This document shows positions 7,997-13,946 of a DNA stretch of 14,942 bases, one piece after another (position 1 is the first letter of the stretch; every line of letters starts with the position of its first letter). The stretch is from an uncultured Campylobacter sp. Its GTDB lineage: Bacteria > Campylobacterota > Campylobacteria > Campylobacterales > Campylobacteraceae. Where the stretch lies: contig NZ_CALIMY010000077.1 in the NCBI RefSeq assembly GCF_938045205.1, positions 1-14,942 of the forward strand. The letters are read 5' to 3'. The position numbers and the translations under genes are program-made. The notes under the pieces are model-generated. The model made no database searches and was not told the origin of the DNA. It was given only the letters and a program-made list of their open reading frames with translations.

Positions 7997-8748
7997 TAAT
8001 TGAAGCAGAAAATTTAAAAGACGCATATAATAAAGCAGCAGCTGAGCTAGGATGCTCGGTAACGCAACTTAATGTGCGCGTGCTGCAGCATCCAAGCGGT
8101 GGATTTTTGGGCTTTTTTAAAAAAAATGCCATTATAGAAGCGGTTCTCGAAGGGGAAAAATTTAGCGAAAATCTGGAATTTAGCGCCCCGCAAAATAAAG
8201 CCGGCAAAGCAGAGAAAAAGCAGGGCGACAAATCAGAGTCTCAAAGTCCGCGCACCACGCATTCTAAACATCGCAAAGAAAAGCAAAAGGGCGCTGTGAC
8301 GGATGAAATTCTATTCGATATCAAAGAGAAGCTATCTGCACTTTTCAGATCAAGTGAGTTTAATATCGAAGTTAGCGATGTTAGCAAAATCGACGAAAAT
8401 ACCGTCTATATCAAGCTGCAAGGCGAGGATAGCGCGCTTTTGATAGGCAAAGAGGGGCACCGCTACAAGGCACTTTCGTATATGATTTACAACTGGATCA
8501 GCATCAGATACGATCTTGCTGTGGTTTTTGAAATCGCGGAATTTTTACAAAATCAAGAACGATTTATCGATTCTTATGTAAATGCGCTCGTGGAACGCTC
8601 CGGAAATGAGCGTATCGTCACGAAGGCTTTTGATGGCGCATTTATCAAAATCGTAGCCGACAAGCTAAAACAAGCATATCCAGATCGTTTCGTGGGCATC
8701 AAATCTACGCGTAGCGGCAAAATCGTCATCGTAGACGAAAAAAGCTAA
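7993..8748 (+). CDS. khpB: KhpB/Jag RNA-binding protein (SpoIIIJ-associated)
   Basis: This cytoplasmic RNA-binding protein of 251 residues is encoded next to yidC in most bacteria. Residues 1-52 form a Jag_N domain (AYNKAAAELGCSVTQLNVRV, then GGFLGFFKKNAIIEAVLEG). A charged, probably disordered linker follows at about 55-100 (rich in Lys, Glu, Ser, Gln). A type II KH domain lies around 130-185, with the GxxG loop GKEG at 152-155. The last 60 residues align in position with the R3H domain (TKAFDGAFIKIVADKLKQAY, then GKIVIVD), but no Arg-x3-His is present. From memory C. jejuni Cj0957 is similar, so this may be a lineage trait. It overlaps yidC by 4 bases, and mnmE follows after 2 bases. Homologues bind RNAs and affect cell-division or envelope genes; its exact target here is unknown. 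Confidence 0.92.
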   Translation: MIIEAENLKDAYNKAAAELGCSVTQLNVRVLQHPSGGFLGFFKKNAIIEAVLEGEKFSENLEFSAPQNKAGKAEKKQGDKSESQSPRTTHSKHRKEKQKGAVTDEILFDIKEKLSALFRSSEFNIEVSDVSKIDENTVYIKLQGEDSALLIGKEGHRYKALSYMIYNWISIRYDLAVVFEIAEFLQNQERFIDSYVNALVERSGNERIVTKAFDGAFIKIVADKLKQAYPDRFVGIKSTRSGKIVIVDEKS

Positions 8749-8750
8749 TC

Positions 8751-10499
8751 GTGAGCGAGACTATCGCCGCTATCGCTACGGCTCACGGCATCGGCGGAAT
8801 TTGCATAGTTAGAATTTCAGGCGAGGAAGCGCTATCTATCGCTCTAAGCCTTTCACATCGCAGCTGTTTGCGACCTCGCTATGCCACGCTTGTGAATCTT
8901 TTTGACGAGAGTGGCGAAGCGTTCGGCGAGGCGATTTTGATATATTTTAAAGCTCCACATAGCTTTACCGGCGAAGATGTCGTAGAAGTGCAGACCCACG
9001 GCGGCTTTACGGCTTCGTCCTTGGCGTTAGATGCCGTTCTGGCTATGGGCGCGCGTATAGCAAATCCGGGCGAGTTTAGTAAGCGAGCGTTTTTAAACGG
9101 TAAAATGGATCTTAGTAAAGCCGAAGCCATAAGCGATCTGATTAATTCGCGCTCGCAAAGTGCGGCTAAAATTTTATCGCGCAGCTTGCGAGGCGAGCTA
9201 GCAGACTTCGTCGCAAATCTGCGCGCGGCTCTGGTTAAGACGCTAGCTTTTGTCGAGGTTTGCATCGATTACGCGGAGGATGATCTGCCTTCTGATGTAC
9301 TGCAAAACTCGCAAGAAATGCTTAGCCAAAATATCGCTTCTCTAGAAAAAATCACTCGCATCAGCCGCAGCCGAAAGGGGTTGATCGAGGGCTTTAAAGT
9401 AGCGATTGTGGGTAAGCCCAATGTCGGTAAATCAAGCATTTTAAACTCTATGCTGAGCTTTAGTCGCGCTATCGTGAGCGACGAAGCGGGCACTACGCGC
9501 GATCTTATCGAAGAAAGCTTGCAAATAGGCACTCATCTAATCCGTATAGTCGATACTGCAGGTATCAGACACAGCGGCTCAAAGCTCGAAAGTATCGGCA
9601 TTTCATATTCGCTTCGCGCTGCAAGCGAGGCAGACGTGATTTTGGCAGTGTTTGACGCAAGCCGCGAATGGGACGCCGAGGACGCGCAGATCCTAAAAAT
9701 ATTGCGCGAACAAAAAAGCAAAAAAATCATCTACGTTTTAAATAAATGCGACTTGCCGCGTAAATTTCATCCTAGCGCGGAGGATCTTGGCGATGATTTA
9801 GAGACTTTTTCTGCAAAAAATTTCGCAGCCGAAAATCCCATATCAGAGAATTTCACAGCCGAAAATTTAAAGCAAAGTCGGACCTGCGACGCTTCTTTAA
9901 ATTCCTGCGCGCAGAATTTAAAAGCTAAAAATTTAAAGCGTGACTTAAGCGCGCAAAATTCTACTTCCACAAATTCCGCGCTTACAAGCCAAATAGCTCT
10001 TGCGAATTCCATAAATCCAAAGGAACAGAATTTTGCCTCAAAAGCGGGACTAGCGTCGTCAAATACCGAGCGCGTTACTGCAAGTTGTGCTGCGGGGAAT
10101 TTTACGAAAGATGATTCTAAACAAAATTCTGTAAATTCCATCGCGCCTAATAGCTCTGCAATAAATTCCGCTAAGCAAAATACCCAAGCAAATTCCATTT
10201 TTACGCCACTTGAAATTTCTGCAAACGAGGGTGTGGATAAAATTTTAACCGCGCTTGAGAGCTACTTAAATTCTCAAAATTTCGATGGCCTTATGCTAAG
10301 CAATGAGCGGCAAATTCTATCTTGCGAGAGCGCGCTTGCGGCTCTTAAAAACGCGAGCGAGCGCCTAGCTTGCGGCGAGCTTGAGCTTTTTGCATTTGAG
10401 ATAAATCGCGCGATTGAGGCGATTGCACGTATTTCGCGTCCATTTGAGCGAGATGAAATTCTAGACGAAATGTTTAGCAATTTTTGCCTCGGAAAATAG
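8751..10499 (+). CDS. mnmE: tRNA modification GTPase MnmE with large G-domain insert
   Basis: With MnmG, MnmE adds the (carboxymethyl)aminomethyl group to wobble U34 of certain tRNAs. Residues 1 to about 118 are the N-terminal folate-binding domain (TIAAIATAHGIGGICIVRIS, PHSFTGEDVVEVQTHGG, NPGEFSKRAFLNGKMDLSKAEA). The helical domain surrounds the G domain. G1 is GKPNVGKS (221-228), with TTRD (G2), DTAG (G3), NKCD (331-334, G4) and SANEG (from 490, G5). The C-terminus FCLGK carries the catalytic Cys. It is 582 residues against about 440-460 for the family. The excess sits between G4 and G5 (about residues 350-483), where usual members have only a short stretch, and is low-complexity. All catalytic motifs are intact, so the enzyme is probably functional. 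The start is GTG, two bases after the khpB stop, with no clear ribosome site, consistent with coupling. Confidence 0.95.
   Translation: MSETIAAIATAHGIGGICIVRISGEEALSIALSLSHRSCLRPRYATLVNLFDESGEAFGEAILIYFKAPHSFTGEDVVEVQTHGGFTASSLALDAVLAMGARIANPGEFSKRAFLNGKMDLSKAEAISDLINSRSQSAAKILSRSLRGELADFVANLRAALVKTLAFVEVCIDYAEDDLPSDVLQNSQEMLSQNIASLEKITRISRSRKGLIEGFKVAIVGKPNVGKSSILNSMLSFSRAIVSDEAGTTRDLIEESLQIGTHLIRIVDTAGIRHSGSKLESIGISYSLRAASEADVILAVFDASREWDAEDAQILKILREQKSKKIIYVLNKCDLPRKFHPSAEDLGDDLETFSAKNFAAENPISENFTAENLKQSRTCDASLNSCAQNLKAKNLKRDLSAQNSTSTNSALTSQIALANSINPKEQNFASKAGLASSNTERVTASCAAGNFTKDDSKQNSVNSIAPNSSAINSAKQNTQANSIFTPLEISANEGVDKILTALESYLNSQNFDGLMLSNERQILSCESALAALKNASERLACGELELFAFEINRAIEAIARISRPFERDEILDEMFSNFCLGK
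9798..10199 (+). other. In-frame Asn/Ser/Ala-rich insert within mnmE
   Basis: About 134 residues of low-complexity sequence separate the G4 and G5 motifs of MnmE. They are rich in Asn, Ser, Ala, Lys and Gln and almost free of aromatic residues apart from Phe. By my count 10 of 19 successive Asn-Asn distances are exactly five residues (for example NFAAE-NPISE-NFTAE-N, then NLKAK-N, NSIAP-NSSAI-NSAKQ-N), which is a 15-base period carried by AAATT-type words. The borders are approximate: the conserved frame resumes at TPLEISANEG. The piece is in frame without stops, so it should be translated as a flexible surface loop. Origin is unknown. Confidence 0.8.
9821..9880 (+). repeat. Degenerate 30-base tandem repeat in the mnmE insert
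   Basis: TTTCGCAGCCGAAAAT at 9821-9836 recurs as TTTCACAGCCGAAAAT at 9851-9866 (15 of 16 identical), exactly 30 bases apart. The protein-level echo is F-(A/T)-A-E-N at a 10-residue spacing. The rest of the two units has diverged. This suggests that the insert grew at least partly by tandem duplication. Confidence 0.7.
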
Positions 10500-10500
10500 C

Positions 10501-10525
10501 GTTTTAGCTACTAATTAGCCAAAAT
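10501..10525 (+). other. Imperfect hairpin between mnmE and htrB
   Basis: TTTTAGCTA (10502-10510) pairs with TAGCCAAAA (10516-10524) around the loop CTAAT, with one A.C mismatch. It starts two bases after the mnmE stop and ends four bases before the htrB -10 box. No T-run follows, so it is not a standard intrinsic terminator. It could be a weak terminator for mnmE or an operator in the -35 region of htrB. Confidence 0.35.
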
Positions 10526-10529
10526 TCAA

Positions 10530-10535
10530 TATAAT
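10530..10535 (+). promoter_or_regulatory. Consensus -10 box for the htrB operon
   Basis: A perfect TATAAT lies 23 bases before the htrB ATG in the only gap (59 bases) between the mnmE operon and the lipooligosaccharide genes. Spacing is right for a short leader with a GAGG ribosome site (10550-10553). No -35 box is obvious, as usual in Campylobacter. Confidence 0.65.
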
Positions 10536-10558
10536 CTCGCATTTAAAACGAGGTCTTT

Positions 10559-11440
10559 ATGAAGGAAAAAATCCAATATTTTTTGGCGCTGGGTCTGATA
10601 AAATTTGCAAAATTCGCGCCGAAAAGCTTCATATTCGCATTTTTCGATAAGCTCGCACTTTTTGCATCGTGGAAGCTTAGTAGGCGCGTTAAAGTCGCAC
10701 AAGACAACCTTCGCGCCGCCTATCCGCAAAAAAGCGAAAGTGAGCTTCACGCTCTTGCGATCGAGAATTTTCGCAGTATCGCTAGGACGCTTACCGACAC
10801 GCTTTTATTTTACAACGGCAGACTAAAATTTGATGATCTGATTTCAAACGGCGAGCAGGCGCTAGAGCGCGTCCGAAAGCTAAAAGGTGATAATCCGCAC
10901 GGGATTTTATTTTTTACCGCACATTTTGGAAATTGGGAAATTCTAGCTAATTTTTTTGGCGCCAACGGCTTTCCCGTCTCGGTAGTCGGGCGTCGCAGTG
11001 ATAACGAGCTGATCGAAGAGCGGCTAGTGGCGCCGTTTCGCGAGCGCTACGGCAATGACCTCATTTACAAGGACGATGCGATGCGCAGGCTCGTGCAGGC
11101 GCTAAAGCAGGGGCGCAACGTAGGCATTCTGCCCGATCAAAAGCCGGGCACAAAAAACAGCCTGCTTACGACCTTTTTTGGACGGCAGTGCTACACCACG
11201 AAGACTATCGCGTCGCTTTATTTGAAATTTCATCCCGTGCTGATACCCATTTTTGCGCGGCGCGGCGCGGATAATCGCTATGAGATCGTGATTAAGGATT
11301 TTCCGCCGCTACCTGAAGGGCTAAATAAGGACGAAGCCGAGTTATTTATCACGCAAAAGTGCAACGACATTTTCGAAGAGGTCGTGCGAACCGCGCCGCA
11401 GCAGTGGTTTTGGATACACAAACGTTGGAAGATGGACTGA
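10559..11440 (+). CDS. htrB: Lipid A late acyltransferase (HtrB/LpxL/WaaM family)
   Basis: This inner-membrane enzyme transfers a secondary acyl chain from acyl-ACP to the Kdo-lipid A precursor. At 293 residues it is close to the usual length of about 300. The N-terminus has a hydrophobic anchor (about 7-40). The catalytic HxxxxE dyad reads HFGNWE with H122 and E127. Other family motifs are SVVGRRSDNELIEE, NVGILPDQKPG, FFGRQCYTTKTIASL and the C-terminal PQQWFWIHKRWK. GAGG at 10550-10553 is the ribosome site and the ATG at 10559 is well placed. The stop TGA shares its last base with the ATG of the next gene (TGATG). It heads a lipooligosaccharide operon, as acyltransferase genes of this family often do in Campylobacter. 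Acyl-chain specificity cannot be read from sequence. Confidence 0.95.
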   Translation: MKEKIQYFLALGLIKFAKFAPKSFIFAFFDKLALFASWKLSRRVKVAQDNLRAAYPQKSESELHALAIENFRSIARTLTDTLLFYNGRLKFDDLISNGEQALERVRKLKGDNPHGILFFTAHFGNWEILANFFGANGFPVSVVGRRSDNELIEERLVAPFRERYGNDLIYKDDAMRRLVQALKQGRNVGILPDQKPGTKNSLLTTFFGRQCYTTKTIASLYLKFHPVLIPIFARRGADNRYEIVIKDFPPLPEGLNKDEAELFITQKCNDIFEEVVRTAPQQWFWIHKRWKMD

Positions 11441-11812
11441 TGGCGCGGCAAATTTCAAGAGGCGAGAGCAAACGCAGAGTCGTTAGGAATTTATCCGCGC
11501 TGCAGGGCTCGCGCCTTTTTGTAAAAGAGCAAAGCGTCGTAAATTTAGGTAGTGCCGCGCGAGAAGGTAAAATTTTAAATCGCGAAAATTTTGTAGCGAT
11601 CGCTGCCGCCGCGCGAGCGAGCAAAAATTCGGATTTCAAAAATTTTATATCGTTTTGCGGCGGCTCCTCTTGTGCTTTGCGGCGTGAAAGCTTTAGAGGT
11701 AAAAATTTAAGATCGGGCGCCTCAAGCTGCGTATGTCGCGCAGGCGGCGGACCGCTAAATTTTAATAGCGAAAACTCCGCTGCAAATCCGCCCGCCGCTA
11801 AAAATCCGCATC
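11440..11812 (+). other. Non-conserved N-terminal extension of the ELM1-family gene
   Basis: This stretch of about 124 codons between the coupled ATG and the ELM1 core looks unlike a folded domain. It has many Arg, Ser, Ala and Asn residues, Gly/Cys clusters (FCGGSSCALRR, SSCVCRAGGG), and no hydrophobic helix or signal peptide. GC-rich runs alternate with AAATTT-type words every few tens of bases. It may be translated as a disordered leader, or the core may start internally. It is open in frame throughout. Confidence 0.6.
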
Positions 11813-12873
11813 GAAAAGCGCTCATCTTAAGCGACGGCCGCAAGGGGCACGAGAATCAAAGCATCGCATTTTGCGAGCTAAGAGGGCTTGGGTTTTGCCT
11901 TTGCAAGATCGCTTACGCAAACAAGCTTCTTAAGCTCTGCTCCTACGCGCTTGATTTTTTCGGGCTTTATTTTAAAATTTTTAAGTGCGATCTCTGCGGG
12001 AACGGCACGGCGGCGGACCGTAAAAACGGATCAAATTTAAACAACCCCGCTTTAAACAGCCTCGTTGCGTCAGATAGCGCAAATTTAGATGCCGCGCCGA
12101 ATGGTGCCAATTCAGACGCCGTATCAGATAGCGCAAATTTAGACGCTACATCAGATCGTAATTTAAATTTCGCAGATTTCGATCTGTTCGTAGGCGCGGG
12201 CTCTACGACATATTATGCGCTGAAATTTTACGCGCGCAGATACGCAAAATCGAGTATAGCGCTAATGTATCCGAAGGGCTACCGCAAGGATTTTAGCGTC
12301 ATCATCGCAGGCGCGCATGACCGCCCAAAGCCGCGCGCAAATCTTAAAATTTCGCCCGTCTCGCTTAGCTTTTCGCGCCCGCAGGGGCTGTATAAGCCGC
12401 AGCGCAAATCCATCGGATTTATCATTGGCGGGCCGAATTCTTGCTTTGAGTTGGGGGATGAAATTTTAAAGCAGATTGAGGGCATAAGAGCGCAGTTTGC
12501 GGACTGTGAGTTTGCGCTAACGACCTCTCCGCGCACGCCGAGGGCTACCGAGAGCGCGCTAGAAAAGCTCAGCTGGGATTACAGCGTGATTTACGGCCGC
12601 GAGCACGTAAATCCGATCGGCGATTTTTTGGCGCAGTGCGAGTGGGTCTTCATCAGCGAGGACAGCGTCTCGATGATAAGCGAGGCCGCATCTAACGGGA
12701 GCGCGAGCGTAGCCATTTTGAGCCTAAAGCGCAAAGACGCTCATAATAAATTTGATGATTTTATAAGCGCCCTCGTTTCTACGGGCTATGCTAGGCGATA
12801 CAGCGAGGGTGCGAAGCTAAAAAAGACTGCGAAGTACGATCTTAAGGCGTTTGTGAGGGAGATAAAAATATGA
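11440..12873 (+). CDS. ELM1-family (COG3660/DUF1022) protein with extension and insert
   Basis: The conserved core starts at KALILSDGRKGHENQSIAF (about 11815 onward). It continues with VGAGSTTYYALKFYARRYAK, ALMYPKGYRKDFSVIIAGAHDRPKP, IGFIIGGPNSCFELGDEIL, LTTSPRTPRATE, and EHVNPIGDFLAQCEWVFISEDSVSMISEAASNG, all typical of bacterial proteins annotated as mitochondrial-fission-ELM1-like. These resemble GT-B glycosyltransferases in fold and often sit in lipopolysaccharide gene clusters; the true reaction is not established. The start chosen is ATG 11440, overlapping the htrB TGA by one base; the frame also runs upstream to 11359 inside htrB, which I consider unlikely. This gives 477 residues, about 180 more than I expect. 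Some 125 are an odd N-terminal extension and about 55 an internal repeat-bearing insert. TTG 11677 is an alternative start without a ribosome site. The stop overlaps the next ATG. Confidence 0.8.
   Translation: MARQISRGESKRRVVRNLSALQGSRLFVKEQSVVNLGSAAREGKILNRENFVAIAAAARASKNSDFKNFISFCGGSSCALRRESFRGKNLRSGASSCVCRAGGGPLNFNSENSAANPPAAKNPHRKALILSDGRKGHENQSIAFCELRGLGFCLCKIAYANKLLKLCSYALDFFGLYFKIFKCDLCGNGTAADRKNGSNLNNPALNSLVASDSANLDAAPNGANSDAVSDSANLDATSDRNLNFADFDLFVGAGSTTYYALKFYARRYAKSSIALMYPKGYRKDFSVIIAGAHDRPKPRANLKISPVSLSFSRPQGLYKPQRKSIGFIIGGPNSCFELGDEILKQIEGIRAQFADCEFALTTSPRTPRATESALEKLSWDYSVIYGREHVNPIGDFLAQCEWVFISEDSVSMISEAASNGSASVAILSLKRKDAHNKFDDFISALVSTGYARRYSEGAKLKKTAKYDLKAFVREIKI
12004..12180 (+). 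other. Internal low-complexity insert in the ELM1-family gene
   Basis: Between FKIFKCDLCGN and FDLFVGAGST, about 55 residues rich in Asn, Ala, Ser and Asp interrupt the core. Homologues, from memory, pass almost directly from the first helix region to the GAGS/T motif. It contains the direct repeat described separately and is in frame with no stop. Composition resembles the mnmE insert 2 kb upstream, with more Asp and less Lys. Confidence 0.65.
12070..12143 (+). repeat. Direct repeat, 20 bases exact, 54-base spacing
   Basis: The same 20 bases (TCAGATAGCGCAAATTTAGA) occur at 12070-12089 and at 12124-12143, 54 bases (18 codons) apart, encoding SDSANLDA twice. Between them, GCCAATTCAGACGCC (12106-12120) is a weaker relative of the GCAAATTTAGACGC core. 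The frame is preserved because the unit length is a multiple of three. Confidence 0.85.
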
Positions 12874-13946
12874 GGGTCGTGCAAATCCTGCCCGAGCTTA
12901 ACGAAGGCGGCGTCGAGCGCGGCGTAGTCGAGCTAAATAGGGAGTTTGCGCGGCGCGGCATCGAAAATTTCGTTATCAGTAACGGCGGTAAATTGGCGCC
13001 AAAGATAGAAAACGAGGGCGGCGTGCACGTACAGCTCGACGTTTGCTCCAAAAATATCCTCACTGCACCCGCGCGCGTTTTAAAGCTGCGTAAAATTTTA
13101 AGCGGGATCGCTCCAGACATCGTGCATGTTCGCTCACGCGTGCCGGCGTGGCTGGTTAAATTTGCTCGCTCCAAAGCAAAGATCGTAAGCACCGTGCATG
13201 GGATAAATTCCGTAAATTTCTACAGCAAAATTATGACGGATGCGGACGCGATCATCTGCCCAAGCGGCTATACGCGCGATCACGTAGTGCGAAGCTACGG
13301 CGTAGACGCAGCCAAGATCACGATCATTCCGCGCGGTATCGATCTAGTAAAATTTAATCCCAAAAATTTAGACGAGCGCTTTATCGCGGAATTTCGGCAG
13401 AATTTTAACCTCGCGCAGGATGATTTCATTGTCTCGGGCGTTGGGCGCATCACGCAGATTAAGGATTACAAAACCCTGATCCGCGCCGCGGCTTTGGCAA
13501 GCGAACAAAATCTTAAAATTTTGATCGTAGGCGGCGCGAGAGCGGATCGTGACGAGTATTTTTCCAAGCTAAAATCGCTCGTAGCTGAGCTTGGACTGGA
13601 CGAGCGCGTAATTTTTACGGGCTCGCAGAGCAAGGTAGCCGAGATTTACTCGCTCTCGTCGGTCACGGTAAGCGCTTCGAGTAAGCCCGAGAGCTTCGGG
13701 CGCTCGATGGCTGAGGCGATAGCGCTCAACTGCCCGGTGATCGCGACCCGCCACGGCGGCGCGCTGGATATCGTAAGAGAGGGCGAAAATGGTTATTTTT
13801 TTGACGTGGGCGATGCGCAGGCGCTAGCGAAGCTGTTTGCTCCCGCGCGCGAGCTGAAATTTGACGGCTACGGCTACGTTTCGCAAAACTTCAGCCTAGA
13901 GCAGATGGTAGAAAAAACGATAAAGGTTTATGAGAGTTTAATATGA
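12870..13946 (+). CDS. GT4-family glycosyltransferase (lipooligosaccharide assembly)
   Basis: This 358-residue GT-B-fold retaining glycosyltransferase probably adds a sugar to the growing lipooligosaccharide core at the cytoplasmic face of the inner membrane. The N-terminal Rossmann domain opens MRVVQILPELNEGGVERGVVEL, whose GGVER loop is the acceptor/donor glycine motif of this family. STVHGINSVNFYS and TIIPRGIDLVKFNP mark the domain junction. The C-terminal domain has GVGRITQIKDYKTLI, KILIVGG, VIFTGSQSKVAEIYSLSSV and the catalytic EX7E motif ESFGRSMAE (E274, E282), followed by PVIATRHGGALDIV. There is no signal peptide. It starts within the stop of the ELM1-family gene and ends within the start of the ligase-like gene (4-base overlaps both sides). 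Donor sugar and linkage cannot be deduced. Confidence 0.93.
   Translation: MRVVQILPELNEGGVERGVVELNREFARRGIENFVISNGGKLAPKIENEGGVHVQLDVCSKNILTAPARVLKLRKILSGIAPDIVHVRSRVPAWLVKFARSKAKIVSTVHGINSVNFYSKIMTDADAIICPSGYTRDHVVRSYGVDAAKITIIPRGIDLVKFNPKNLDERFIAEFRQNFNLAQDDFIVSGVGRITQIKDYKTLIRAAALASEQNLKILIVGGARADRDEYFSKLKSLVAELGLDERVIFTGSQSKVAEIYSLSSVTVSASSKPESFGRSMAEAIALNCPVIATRHGGALDIVREGENGYFFDVGDAQALAKLFAPARELKFDGYGYVSQNFSLEQMVEKTIKVYESLI

Noticed and set aside
9812..10196. Calling the mnmE insert a true pentapeptide-repeat domain
   Set aside because: Only a few units fit A(D/N)Lxx, and the central Leu/Phe is usually missing, so the beta-helix pattern is not supported.
9767..10198. Antisense 143-codon open frame across the mnmE insert
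   Set aside because: It is Phe/Ala/Lys low-complexity, mirrors the sense insert, has no ribosome site or recognisable domain, and probably reflects word composition. I note it because it spans almost exactly the insert.
11359..11440. Upstream extension of the ELM1-family gene into htrB
   Set aside because: It would overlap the conserved end of htrB by 82 bases, while ATG 11440 overlaps the htrB stop in the TGATG arrangement typical of coupled genes.
11349..11843. Antisense 164-codon open frame over the ELM1 N-terminal extension
   Set aside because: It is compositionally odd, has no family resemblance, and lies opposite a tightly coupled + strand operon.
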